Below are positions 44,835-56,108 of a DNA stretch of 64,000 nucleotides, in pieces. The DNA is taken from assembly GCA_029204045.2 (NCBI GenBank), contig CM055061.1, forward strand, positions 43,796,977 through 43,860,976, read 5' to 3'. This DNA is from Tillandsia leiboldiana (lineage: Eukaryota; Streptophyta; Magnoliopsida; Poales; Bromeliaceae). The notes under the pieces are model-generated. The model saw only the letters and a program-made list of their open reading frames with translations, was not told the origin of the DNA and made no database searches. Each line of letters starts with the position of its first letter. Positions within the stretch are counted from its first letter, which is position 1. Both the position numbers and the translations under genes were made by a program.

Positions 44835-45293
44835 CCCCGCGCGGTGCCTGCCAAGGCCGCGTGGGCGCCGGCACCGCGCGGAGCAAGCCGCAGCCGCGCG
44901 GGCCCCAGCCCCGCGCGGCATGCGCTGCAGCCGCGCGGGCGCCAGCCCCGCGCGGCGCTTGCCGCGGCCGCGCGGGCACCATACCTGCGCGGCGCTTGCC
45001 GCGGCCGCGCGGGCCCCAGTCCCGCGCGGCATGCGCTGCGGCCGCGCGGGGCGGGCCCCAACCCCGCGCGGCATGCGTTACGGCCGTGCGGGCGCCAACC
45101 CCGCACGGCGCATGCCGCGGCCGCGCGGGCACCAGCCCCGCGCGGTGCTTGCCGCGACCGCGCGGGCCCCAGCCCCGCGCGTCATGCGCTGCGGCCGCGC
45201 GGGCGCCAGCGCCGCGCGATGCCTGCTGCGACCGCGCGGGCGCCAGCCCCGCGCGGCATGCGCTGCGGCCGCGCGGGCGCCAGCCCCGCGCGG
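44835..45293. repeat. 37-bp minisatellite, 13 units
   Basis: The word CCCCGCGCGG (or a variant) starts at 44835, 44872, 44909, 44946, 44983, 45020, 45062, 45099, 45136, 45173, 45210, 45247 and 45284. All steps are 37 bp but one (42). The long overlapping ORFs here are artefacts of the repeat. Confidence 0.92.
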
Positions 45294-45880
45294 CATAGGG
45301 TAGCAAACGGCTTCACGGCGACGACACATAGGGTAGCAAACGGCTACTCCTAAGACTCGGCAAAAGACCCAACCAAAAACCGAGCGAGACTACACGAAAA
45401 AAATCTAGCTTACCTCTAATCGTCGGAGATGGTGACCCGTTCACGCTCTCGGCTTCGGCACGCTCGTCGGGAGGGTTTGGGATCCTTTCGCCTTCTCCTT
45501 CTTTCCCACCGTTTCCTTCCGATTAGGGTTTCGCCTTTTCCCTTTTCTTTCGCTCGTTCCTTCCTCTCGTTTCCTTCCGGTTAGGGTTTCGCCTTTTTTC
45601 CCTTTTCATTTTCTCTCTTTTCTCTCCGGTTAGGGTTTCCTCTTTTCTATCCAGAAAGAGATAATTTGTACGTACATTAAACCCACATCCGGATACTAAT
45701 AATTAAATAATAATTATTAAGTCATAAGTGATAATTCCTTATCTCTTTGAAAAGCATGCCCGATCTTTTGCACGGATTCCGATGCACACTACGGTTACCG
45801 CGATCCTCAAAACCCTATTCCGGAGAATCCATACGTCGGATTTCAATCTCTAATTAATTAATTATTTAATTAATCCTTGG

Positions 45881-46030
45881 AGATAATTCCTTAGAGATAA
45901 TTCCTTAAAGATAATTCTGTTAAGGATAATTTCTTAAAGATAATCCCGTTAAGATAATTCTCTAGAGATAATTCCTTAAAGATAATTTCTTAGAGATAAT
46001 TCCTTTAAGATAATTCCCTAGAGATAATCC
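45881..46030. repeat. 14-bp GATAATTCCTTAAA repeat, about 11 units
   Basis: GATAAT recurs about every 14 bp from 45882 to 46024. It splits two copies of a TGCACGGATTCCGATGCAC-like U3 motif (about 45767 and 46060). Confidence 0.85.
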
Positions 46031-46281
46031 CTTATCTCCTCGAAAAGCGTGCACGATCACTTGCACGGATTTCGATGCACCACCTGGCTATTGCGATCAC
46101 TTTCTACCCCTTTTCGGGAGTTCCGTAAGTCGGAATCCGGATCCGATCGCACTGCCGTTCTCCGTTTTCCGAGCTCTATCGCAAAAAAATACCCGCACCT
46201 CCAAATTATCGACTTAAGTAAACCCGTTACATTTGTTACTTTAAACGGAAACTTTATTAGCAGGAGGTACAAAGTGTTACA

Positions 46282-47827
46282 AAATTCTATGATATTACAT
46301 AGATTTTCCAGAGGCATCTACCCCTATTCCTACTGCTGCTACTGCATTATCTAACCGTGGTAAGGGAGTCGCGAGCTAGATTCCTACCCGTTCCCAGTGA
46401 GAGAGTAGATGGACCATTTTTGGAGTTGTTTCAGTACAGTCAGTAGTTTGGATGTATCATGTACTATTTATTTTGAGGATGTTATTTTGGAGAGACATAT
46501 ATATTTTGGAGAGACATATGTATCATCTACCCCTTTTTGGAGTTGTTTCAAGACAGTCCTCCCGCTCCGACGGAAATCCCAAGAAACCCAAACGAAAGTA
46601 CGGAAAACCCCACGAAAACCAAAATGATGTTAACAAAAAGCCAACAACCGACCTTTTACCAACGGGAAAGACGATGCGATGCCCGGACCCTGTTTTCCGA
46701 TCTCCGGTCTCCGATGGTGATGGCTCTCACGAACCCGATCTCCGATGATGACGACGTTTACGATTCTAAGCTCCGGCGCGCACAATGAGGAAGAAGATGA
46801 ATCGCTCTCTCTCAAAAATGGGAAACGAGAATTTTCTTATTTCTTTTCACTAATGTATAAAACAAATCCGATCCCCGATCCCTTTGTATTTATAGGAGAA
46901 AATCTATCCGCTTTAACCATTTTTTAATCGTTTCTTCCTCGATTTGCGTGCCAAATTTATCGAAACGCCCCTCATGCAGCAGCATGGATTTTAAAGCACT
47001 ATAAATCATTAATGGGTATTTTTAAAACATTTTCCACCTATTAACTTTGAAAAGTCATAACGGCAGATCCATTCGTCGAATTTTCGAGCCGATCGCACCG
47101 TCGTTCTCCGTTTAACGAGCTCTACAACATGAAAGCCAAAACCAATGAAATCGACAAAAGCAAAAAATAAGCAAAATAACACACACACCGAAAGTGACTC
47201 AAAGGGAAAAATCGTGGGCACTACATCGGCATACTCCAAGTTGAAAGGATAAAACCACATGGTTTAAAAATATTGCCTACCCGATACTCATTTTTGAAAA
47301 TAGATTTCGCAAATATTTTATCATTTTGAAAGTACTCCACAATCCACATGTATCCACAAAAAGATAAAATCAAAACCAAAAGAATATTTTGAAAGGATAC
47401 TCTAAGTTGAAAGGATAAAACCACAAGGTTTAAAAACAGTGCCTACTCGATACTCAGTTTTGAAAATATATTTCATAAATATTTTATCATTTTGAAAGAA
47501 CTCCATAATCCACATGTATCCACAAAAAGATAAAATGAAAACCAAAAGATCAACTATCTGTCCAAAGTGCTCACATGTCCCAATATCCACATCACAGGGT
47601 GATCACATCACACAATATCCATGTCTCAGGAAAAAGTATCAACTAAAGGAAATAACCAAAAGGAGAGGGGTAAAATGTCACCGGGATGACGAAAGCCAAG
47701 TCACTCCCGCGTCGAAGCCTCTCCTCTGTGCCCACCCGAACCTGTCTCACGGTGGGAGTTAGTGACAAAACATAGGAAGGAAAGACTGATAAAACGATGA
47801 TCATATGCAAAAGATAGGTACGAAAAA
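46282..47827 (-). repeat. Region G: decayed Gypsy LTR pieces
   Basis: No gene. Minus-strand TATA CTATAAATA at 46887-46895 with the GAGAACGACGGTGCGATCGG motif of this LTR group upstream (about 47080-47115). 47233-47560 and 47640-47790 resemble the late part of E's LTR (GGATAAAACCAC, and a GTCACTGAC...GTGACAG-like stretch). At least two LTR fragments are probably juxtaposed. Confidence 0.5.
47233..47560. repeat. 166-bp tandem duplication
   Basis: 47233-47398 repeats from 47399, both starting ACTC(C/T)AAGTTGAAAGGAT. The second copy is truncated. Confidence 0.85.
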
Positions 47828-48646
47828 GTGAACAGGACATCAAACTTGAAACCGGAACTCCCACGTCATCACGAGGGGATGCCCGAACCCCCGTGGCAAG
47901 ATTTCAAGGACGCGGTGTATGACCGCTATCTTAATGACGTTATGAAGCAGGGATTGGAACGTGAGTTGGAGACTATGCATCAGGGAGACCGCAATGTGCG
48001 GGATTATGAGCGGGAATTCTCCCGTGTTTGTGCCTTGGTTCCGCAGGCGGTGCGGGACGAGCAACGCAAGATCCGACTCTTCTCCCAAGGGCTGTGACCT
48101 GAGATCAGGCAACTTCTCTCCTCCTAGGACATCCGGCTGTATCGGGATTGCGTCAACAGTGTCCTTTCTGTTTAGGCGGATATCGCGGTCGCGCATGCTG
48201 AGCGACAGGCTGCCGAGAAGGGCAAGGAAAAGAAGAGGCCGTTCCGTGGGGATAGTGGTGGCTCATCGAGCAGCGGTAGGCCACCTAAATACCCTCGATC
48301 CCAGAGACCAACTGAGAGTGCATCTGCTGATAGCTAGTCACAGAGCCCGCGACCCTGTATCTTTTGCGGGGAATTGCATCGCGTGAGTGTCTGCGATCAG
48401 CGCCATGGTCATTGCTACATTTGTGGCCACACGGGGCACGTTATTGCAAATTGTCCGCAAAGATCATCTCCAGCTCAGTCCACTGTCTCTGCACCAGCCG
48501 TTTCTTCTCCACGGTAGAGTCCTGCACTAAGTACGTCTTCCTATGGATGATCCCCGCCTTCTCATCAGTCTGAGGGAACGCGTCAGAATTCTGGAGGACG
48601 AGTGTATGCCCTGACGGCTCAGGATGATCCACTAGTAGTAGACCTT
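47828..48646 (+). pseudogene. gag: Element H gag remnant
   Basis: One frame with stops at 48095, 48122 and further on. Gag core WQDFKDAVYDRYLNDVMKQG, ELETMHQGDRNVRDYEREF and VRDEQRKIRLFSQGL; a basic/Ser-rich linker; two CCHC-type motifs CIFCGELHRVSVC and CYICGHTGHVIANC; and a short GGRVYALTAQD, which in relatives leads into protease. Everything after that is deleted. Confidence 0.87.
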
Positions 48647-48899
48647 ACAGGTACGTTGCAAGGTAACTTCAAGTTTTGAAATTTTCAATATTATAATGAA
48701 CCTTCCAGTTCTCTTATGTGCCAAGTGTTGCGAGTAACCTGTCGAAACTAGTAGTCTTGGGTTGTTTCCAGTCAGTGCTAGTGCCTGGTGACTGATTGTC
48801 ACTGTGGTTGTTTTGGACCTGCACCCTAGTTAAGTGGACTGCCAGACATCACAGTATAGTTAAGTTTCAGAGAAGAAACTTCTTATAAGGTGGGGGTAA
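48647..48899 (+). other. Element H 3' end spacer and polypurine tract
   Basis: About 250 bp joining the truncated gag to the LTR. GTTTCAGAGAAGAAACTTCT and AAGGTGGGGGTAA at the end. A second copy is at 63037-63288. Confidence 0.7.
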
Positions 48900-49314
48900 T
48901 GTAGTACCTGAGAAATTCAAATTTGAATTTGAGGAATTCAAATGTGAATGTGAGTGAGAATTGTGAAAGAAAACCAGAGTTGTAGGTATACTGGTGTGCA
49001 AATTGCACAATTTTCGGGACACTGTTCCCCGACTTACAGATTCGGGTCTGATCTCGAAAATCTGAAATCACCAATGCAACCGTCTCGTTGAATTGATTAA
49101 AAATGGTGTAAACCGATTTTCGATCTGACGGTCGGACCGTCTCGAAATCAGCAAAGAGTGTAGTGGGGCCCACGACTTAAGTGAATAGTAACTATGAATA
49201 GTAACCCCTGATTCAATTCCCACGCCGGCCAATGTCGCCCGATCATCTATCTGGAGTCTGAATCCGACGATCCGGATAGTTGATATAAACGGTTTCATCG
49301 ATCTGAGCGCAAAG
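48900..49314 (+). repeat. Element H 3' LTR, first part
   Basis: Begins TGTAGTACCTGAG after the polypurine tract and is cut at 49314 by element I. It contains imperfect repeats of AATTTGAATTTGAGG. Confidence 0.78.
49310..49314. repeat. TSD of element I, left copy
   Basis: caaag, repeated at 60920-60924. Confidence 0.92.
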
Positions 49315-49962
49315 TGTCACGCCCCGGGTGTAAACCAGAACCCGGGCCCGTCCACAGATCCGCCGTGCATACGGAATTTTCCGTGTACACGAAGCGCTGA
49401 TAACCTGCTCAGATATAAAACAAGTAATAAAGGAGCATAAAACAGAGCTAAACTAAAACTAATACAACTCAGACAAATACTGGAAAGGAAAGTACAGTAA
49501 GCTCTCAAAATATACAAGTGTCTCTCCCAGCTCACGAAATATATACAACCAGCTGGCCGCAGCCAGGCCCAAAATAAAAGGAAAAATACAACCGTCTGAG
49601 TGTACTGGGGATACAACAAAACTACCAAAAACTCGAGCGCGGGGTAGCAGCTATCTAGTCGGCGATCCTCTTACCTCGATCCTGGTAGGAAGGCCCCGCA
49701 ACTCCGGCAGATGACTCTGCAAAACAAAGGGGACAAGAAAAGGGAAAAACAGTGGGGGTCAGTACTACAGTAAAGACAATAGCCTCCCCTAGTGGGTAAA
49801 CCTCAACACGAACTCCTACCTGCCCACTAGGTCTACCAGAGGCTAAAGGAATAAATGCGGTAACTAAGAGTATGACTCCTGATAAAAGCTACCACTAAAA
49901 TGCCTCTACCTGCCCAGCTAAAGATAGCTATAAGTATGCATCAGAGAATCGAAGCCTGCCAC

Positions 49963-50202
49963 ATCGGGTATGCCAGCCTACGCATAACACCGGTGTGGAA
50001 TAGGAGTCTCAATGTCTGCCAAATCGGGTATGCCAGCCTACGCATAACACCGGTATGGGACAGGAGTCTCAAGGTCTGCTAAATCGGGTATGCCAGCCTA
50101 CGCATAGCACCGATAAGGGGTAGGGTTCTCAATGTCTGCCAAATCGGGTATGCCAGCCTACACATAACACCGATATGGGACAGGAGTCCCAGGGTCTCAA
50201 GT
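49963..50202. repeat. 60-bp tandem repeat, four units
   Basis: ATCGGGTATGCCAGCCTAC starts at 49963, 50023, 50083 and 50143. Same repeat at about 58343-58580 in the other LTR. Confidence 0.93.
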
Positions 50203-51699
50203 CTGCAAATCGCGCACTCCGCTCTATAAGGAAAGTACCGTCTCCCAAAGGAAGCCCAAAACCCTCTCCCCGAAACCCAAGTATCTGACTACACTAACCC
50301 AGCCCCTGCTCCAACCCGAGCATAAAATCCCCTATGTCTAAGTGACTGAAGAAAGAATGCAACATGGTTTCTCCTAAGTCAATTCCAGCATGATAGTGTA
50401 GCAGAAAAAAAAGGTGGCCTATCTAGGTGACCATTCAAGCATGCAAAAGTCATTAACTTGATAAACCTCTTTTTAATTATTCTAACATATGCAACATTAA
50501 ATGTTTGGACCCTCCGATGTACACGTGGCATGATATACGATACATGATACAATTTAGATGTACAATTAACTAGCAAGTACCCCTTTTACAACATGCATTC
50601 TAACCACATGCCCAAACCTTTCCTTAACACACAATATGATATGGCTATAGCATTCATTCCAACTAATTAAATTGCATATCTAAACATGGAAACACCACTC
50701 ATGAACTTGTAGCTTGCTAACAATGCAAGTATTAGCAAAAGAACCTTAATATCATGCAAGCATGCTAGATACATTCATATTTAATAACATATAATCGTGG
50801 CATTCCAATAGGCCTAGTGACATTCACAAGCAGGAGGTTCTCAACATCACCCACCTCGAGCGCTATTCCAAAATTCCCAAAGGCGAAGTCCAAGATCAGT
50901 CCAACACACCACCAATCTGTACAAAATACCCCAAAGGAAAATACATAAGCTTAACATCCACAATTCCAGAATCTGTCCCCCAAACCAGCAGTCCACAATT
51001 CACTAATTTTTACCTGCGAATAATGCCCAGAAAAATCCAAGAAAAATACTATCGCGATCCTTGCGACGAGCCCGTCGAAACGAGTACCTGCACGCCCAAT
51101 TTGGAGTTTCCTACGCTGAGATAAAAATCCGACAAGGGGTACACCCCAAACCCAAACTGCACTAAATTCCTGTAACAAGGAACCACAGAGGAAGAAGATT
51201 CTCACCCTCGAGTAAAATTCAGAAAATTCTGAGAAAAATCCAGGAGACTCCTTGCGAAGCGTAGATGAAAATTGCCTTTTGAATCGCCTCGTTCCGACGT
51301 CCGAGCGAAAAGATATGGCAAGAACACCGTGGTGCTGTCCCAAAAGTCCGCGAAGAAAAAGGGTCAAATGGTTGCTCGGAAAACTCCAATATCAGCACGG
51401 AAATCGAGGAAACCCAAAACACAGGAGTTGAAGCCCTACCTGTCAAGAGTCCAACGGCGCAAGAATCGGCGAATTCCGAGGTCGGGGTGAGTCGGAGGAG
51501 TCCAAACACTGAGAAGGGGTGAAGAGGATCGCCGGAGAACAAGCGTCGCGCCGCGCCGTAAAATGGTGAACCTCGGGATGCGTGCCTCCAAAAATCTTCA
51601 AACTTCTCCAAAGGGTTGAGCTCTGAGAGAGGAGGAATCGCCGTGAAGAAAGCCCAGCGAAAATAGAGTCCAAAAAGCCTACAAGACGAATGGGGGGAG

Positions 51700-51709
51700 C
51701 TATTTATAG
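51700..51709 (-). promoter_or_regulatory. TATA box of I's LTR
   Basis: CTATAAATAG on the minus strand, directly downstream of the CpG-rich block. Confidence 0.75.
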
Positions 51710-51873
51710 GCCCAGCCCACTAAGCATCCGGGCCGGGTTTTCGGGCGCAACTTTCGGGCGCACTGCGCCCGGAAACCCGGTCGCACCGCCCCTGTCCGAC
51801 GCGCCCGAAACAACCAGGAGCGGCCACGTCACCCCCAAACAGGGGACAGCGGATCCCCGCGGCCCGCCTACGC

Positions 51874-52230
51874 CACGTGGCCCCCCGCAGTCAACGGGGG
51901 TAGGTACGGCCGGCCAATCTCGAGGCGACACGTGTCGCACTCGAGTGCGGCCGACCGCCCCCCCCTGGCGCCACTGTGCGCGCACAGTGCGCGCACAGTA
52001 CCGAGGCGCCCTCCCCCGCGCACCCGTGGACCGCGCCCACGTGGACCGACGAATCCGAAGCCGCCACGTGTCATGCGCCCGGTCCACCGCCAACCCGCAA
52101 TTTCCGTGAGCCGTGCCGCGTGCGCCCGCCTACCAGGGCACGCCACGCGTCCACCCGCCGCGGTCCATGCACCGCCGCGCCATTGCGTGGACCCAGCCGC
52201 GTGAGCCGGCCAATAAAAGGGCGCCACGTG
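51874..52230 (-). promoter_or_regulatory. G-box cluster in I's U3
   Basis: CACGTG at 51874, 51929, 52038, 52065 and 52225, upstream of the TATA box. Core site for plant bZIP and bHLH factors. Confidence 0.55.
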
Positions 52231-52556
52231 GCGCTGGCCGGTCCACGCGTCACCCCCGTGCACCGAAAATCCCCCAAATCTTCCGGAAGCCCGCATTTGG
52301 TCATCCGGACTCCAAATTCAACAAGCAAATAGCCGTTTTCAAGCGTTTTTCCGCGCTGAATCCAAATCCAACCTCAGATTGGCCCAAAACCTTTTCAAAA
52401 ATTCGGCAATCACAGCCGAAGGCCAAATCATCTATCCAAGTCTCACGAGGTCCATCTGTGGCATCCCTTCGATGCACCATGGGCCAGACACCAACACTAG
52501 GTGTTCCACACAGTGGATTCATCGGAAAATCGCAAGGGAAAACCCAGTACACTACA

Positions 52557-52567
52557 CCCTCCCCTAC
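52557..52567 (-). other. Element I polypurine tract
   Basis: GTAGGGGAGGG on the minus strand, preceded by GTTTCGAGGACGAAACTTTT. Confidence 0.88.
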
Positions 52568-52602
52568 AAGAAAAAGTTTCGTCCTCGAAACAAAATCATA
52601 CC

Positions 52603-55430
52603 TCAGACAGGAGCCTCAAACAAGTGGGGGTGAGCATCCATCATCGCTGACTCCAACTCCCAGGTAGCCTCGCGCTCATCATGACTGCTCCAGAGAACCT
52701 TCACATAGGGGATGGCCCGACTGCGCAACTCCCTAACCTCACGCTCCAAGATCCTCAACGGCCGCTCAACATAACTCAGGTCCTCAGCAACCTCCAATGG
52801 AGTGAAATCGATAATATGAGACGGGTCATGAACATACCTCCTCAGCGTCGATACATGAAACACATTGTGAACACCTGAAAGCCTGGGAGGAAGCGCAAGC
52901 CTGTAGGCAACTGGCCCTAAGCGCTCCAACACCTCAAAAGGTCCAATAAAACGAGGGCTCAGTTTCCCACGAATACCAAATCTCCGAATCCCCTTCGAAG
53001 GCGAGACTTTCAGAAAAACATGGTCACCCACCTGAAACTCTAAGTCTCGCCGTCGAGTATCAGCATAACTCCTCTGTCGACTCTGGGCGGTCTCTAGGTG
53101 TCGTCGTATCAATCTGACCTTTTCCTCTGCCTCCAACAGTAGATCAGGACCCAAAGTCTTCTTCTCACCCACGTCACTCCAATAAAGGGGTGACCGACAC
53201 TTGCGTCCATACAACGCTTCAAACGGAGCCATCTGAATGCTCGCTTGATAGCTGTTGTTGTACGCAAACTCAACTAATCCCAAGTGTCGGTACCATCCTC
53301 CCCCAAAGTCCAGAATGCATGCTCTCAACATATCCTCGAGGGTCTGAATAGTGCGCTCTGACTGCCCATCGGTCTGTGGGTGGAATGCTGTACTAAATCG
53401 GAGCTGCGTCCCCAAGGCTGTCTGTAAACTCCTCCAGAAATGCGAGACAAACCTCGGGTCTCTATCTGATACGATGGAAACGGGTACCCCGTGCAATCTA
53501 ACCACCTCAGCCAAGTACACCTGCGCCAGTCGCTCCATCGGCCAAGTCATCTGAACCGGTAAAAAGTGAGCGGATTTGGTAAGCCTGTCCACGACTACCC
53601 AGATAGCATCCGCTCCCGTCTGTGCTCTCGGCAACCCAGTGACAAAATCCATCGTAACATGTTCCCATTTCCATTCAGGGATTGGGAGACTCTGCAACTT
53701 GCCAGCAGGTACACGATGCTCAGCCTTTACTTGCTGACAAGTCAAACAGTGCGCTACAAATCTCCCAATGTCTCTTTTCATCCCATTCCACCAAAACTGT
53801 GCCTTCAGATCCCTATACATCTTAGTCCCACCAGGGTGGATGGTATAAGGTGTATAGTGGGCCTCCCTCAAGATCTGCTCTCGAATCTCGGCATCCATAG
53901 GCACGCAAGCTCGGTCCCTGTACCGGAGTACTCCCGCAGCATCAACTGAAAAGTCCCCTAACAAACCAGTCTGCATCTGCTCTCGAATCCTCACCAGGTG
54001 GGGGTCCTCACTCTGTCTCTCCCGAATCCTGTCCAACAGAGTGGGCTGCACGACTAGAGACATAAGTCTAGCAGAGACCCCAGGGGACACAACCTCGAGC
54101 TCTAACCGCCTCATCTGCTCAAGTAATGGCGCCTGATCGGTGATCATCAAAGATAAACTCTGTACTGCTCTCCTGCTCAGGGCATCAGCAACCACGTTGG
54201 CCTTGCCAGGGTGGTATAGAATGTCTACATCATAATCTTTCAACAATTCCAACCATCTACGCTGCCTCAAGTTGAGCTCCTTCTGTGTGAACAGGTATTT
54301 CAAGCTCTTGTGGTCGGTGTAAATCTCGCAGTGTTCCCCATACAAGTAGTGGCGCCACAACTTTAGTGCAAAAATCACTGCAGCTAGCTCCAAATCGTGG
54401 GTAGGGTAATTCTTTTCATAATCCTTCAGTTGCCGAGAGGCGTAAGCGATTACCCTACCCTCCTGCATCAGCACACAACCAAGTCCACTGTGCGATGCAT
54501 CACTATAAATCACGTATCCTTTCCCCATAACAGGGAGGGAAAGGATAGGAGCCGACATCAACCTGATCTTTAATTCCTCAAAGCTCCTCTGGCAGTCCTC
54601 ACTCCAAATAAACTTAATCCCTTTTCGCGTCAAACGAGTGAGGGGTGTGGAAAGTTTCGCAAAACCTTCCACAAACCGACGGTAATATCCTGCTAAGCCC
54701 ATGAAACTACGGACCTCTGATACCGTCGTCGGTCGGGGCCAATCCCGGACTGCCTCGATCTTCGCCGGGTCTACTGCCACTCCAGCGGCTGAAATCACGT
54801 GGCCCAAAAAGGCAACCTCCCGAAGCCAGAAATCACACTTAGATAGCTTGGCATACAACTTTCTCTCTCTCAGAAGTTGTAGCACAATCCTCAGATGCTC
54901 CTCGTGCTCCACATCGCTTCGGGAATAAACTAGGATGTCATCAATAAAAACAACAACGAACCGATCCAGGTATGGTCGAAAAATCCTGTTCATCAAATCC
55001 ATAAAAGCTGCAGGGGCATTTGTCAGTCCAAAAGGCATGACGGTGAACTCGTAATGCCCGTACCGCGACCTGAATGCCGTCTTTGGGATGTCCTCGGCCT
55101 TCACCTTCAATTGGTGGTAACCAGACTGTAAATCAATCTTGGAGAAGACACAAGACCCTTGCAGCTGGTCGAATAAGTCATCAATGCGCGGCAAAGGGTA
55201 CTTGTTCTTGATGGTCACTTTATTCAGCTCCCGGTAATCTACACACAGTCGAAGTGAACCATCCTTCTTCTTCACAATAGCACCGGCGCTCCCAAGGTGA
55301 TACACTAGGCCTCACAAAACCCTTGTCCATTAAATCCTGGAGTTGTGCCTTTAACTCCCGCAGCTCGGCCGGTGCCATTCGGTAAGGAGCCTTAGAGATT
55401 GGCGCAGTTCCGGGAACTACGTCAATCAAA
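52603..55430 (-). CDS. pol: Element I pol: RT, RNase H, integrase, chromodomain-like tail
   Basis: A 900-codon open frame (55305-52603), plus the RT start in neighbouring frames up to 55430. RT motifs LRLCVDYRELNKVTIKNKYP and FIDDILVYSRSD (catalytic FIDD near residue 120). RNase H: YSDASHSGLGCVLM, HDLELAAVIFALK, YTDHKSLKYLF, VADALSR. Integrase: HPGGTKMY and CLTCQQVKAEH; Asp in VTMDFVTGL, Asp in VSDRDPRF, Glu in GQSERTIQT. GPF motif FIGPFEVLERLGPVAYRL. Tail IPYVKVLWSSHDEREATWEL. Two breaks near 55300 are single-base losses in runs of G and T within 20 bp; another is near 55428. They could be sequencing errors, so the element may be intact. Confidence 0.92.
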
Positions 55431-56108
55431 ACTCACCTCCCTATCCGGCGGCATATGAACTAGCTCCGGAGGAAAAACATCCGGGTACTCATGGACAATA
55501 GGAATATCCGTGAGTCCCGGTGCCGCCGTAGGCTCCTTAACCACCGATGCCAAAAAGGCCACGCATCCACTGCGCATCATCTGCCTCGCACGAGAGGTCG
55601 AAACCACAGAGGCAAAGAAAGCACTCTGGCACCCCCTGTAAACGAACACCTCCTGGCCTGGCTCGCTAAAGGTAACAGTCCTCGCGGCGCAATCAATCGT
55701 CGCGAAATAGCGAGCCAGCCAATCCATCCCCAGAACAATGTCGTAATCTTGCAGCTCACTAAGGACCATAAGGTCCGCTGGCAAGATCCAGGACTCAATC
55801 TGAACAGGGCAAGACCAACAACACTCCTCTACATGCAATGTATGATCAGGAATCTGTACCTCTACTGCATGTGGCAACCGACCTAACACTAGTCCATGAG
55901 ATGATGCAAATACTCTACTGATAAAAGAATGTGATGCACCGGTATCAAATAAAGTGCGAGCTCTAGTACCAAGAAGTAAAGTGATACCTGCCACCACGTG
56001 GTCGGCTGCCGTGGAGTCCCCTACCTGGGCGGCGTAGACTCGCCCGCTCTGAGCTGGTGGGTCGGTAATCTGCAGGGTGGGAGGAAGGAGCCCCGCTCGC
56101 TGGAGCAT
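55431..56108 (-). CDS. Element I protease region
   Basis: Open reading with SGRVYAAQVGDSTAADHVVA, active site ARTLFDTGASHSFIS and YDIVLGMDWLARYFATIDC, then GCVAFLASVVKEPTAAPG and HEYPDVFPPELVHMPPDR, the link to RT. The aspartic protease matures the polyprotein. The frame ends at 55422 because one base is missing relative to the RT frame. The Met at 56108 is only the first in the ORF; the protein continues from Gag. Confidence 0.88.

Larger units (their letters stand above)
31394..46281 (-). mobile_element. Element E: decayed Gypsy element, interrupted by D and F
   Basis: Minus-strand pieces: 5' LTR 43400-46281, PBS 43382-43392, gag about 43100-42370, RT 41800-41277 and then, across F, 31807-31394, where RNase H is cut by D at DLELA. 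The 3' half and 3' LTR must be left of the window. Many stops and frameshifts make it the oldest dated layer of this stack. Confidence 0.82.
43400..46281 (-). repeat. Element E 5' LTR
   Basis: 2882 bp. The low end tgtcacgccccgg is fixed by the PBS. The high end (tgttaca at 46281) is placed by matching D's LTR start (CTAATAAAGT...CCTTTA), so it is less certain. Holds the 37-bp and 14-bp repeats below. Confidence 0.75.
49315..52556 (-). repeat. Element I 3' LTR
   Basis: tgtcacgccccgggtg to cactaca. Holds a 60-bp repeat (49963-50202), a TATA box (51700-51709) and a CpG-rich U3 with five CACGTG. Confidence 0.93.

Noticed and set aside
44614..45353. Overlapping ORFs of up to 230 codons
   Set aside because: Products of the 37-bp GC-rich repeat in E's LTR.
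46045..46660. Possible small genes on the plus strand
   Set aside because: Fragments overlap U3-like LTR motifs on the other strand and contain local duplications; no domain recognised.
49317..49628. Hydrophobic 103-aa ORF in I's LTR
   Set aside because: Truncated to 63 codons in the other LTR by indels; LTR sequence.
49963..50202. Regular repeats resembling a CRISPR array
   Set aside because: Head-to-tail 60-bp units with no unique spacers, inside a plant LTR.
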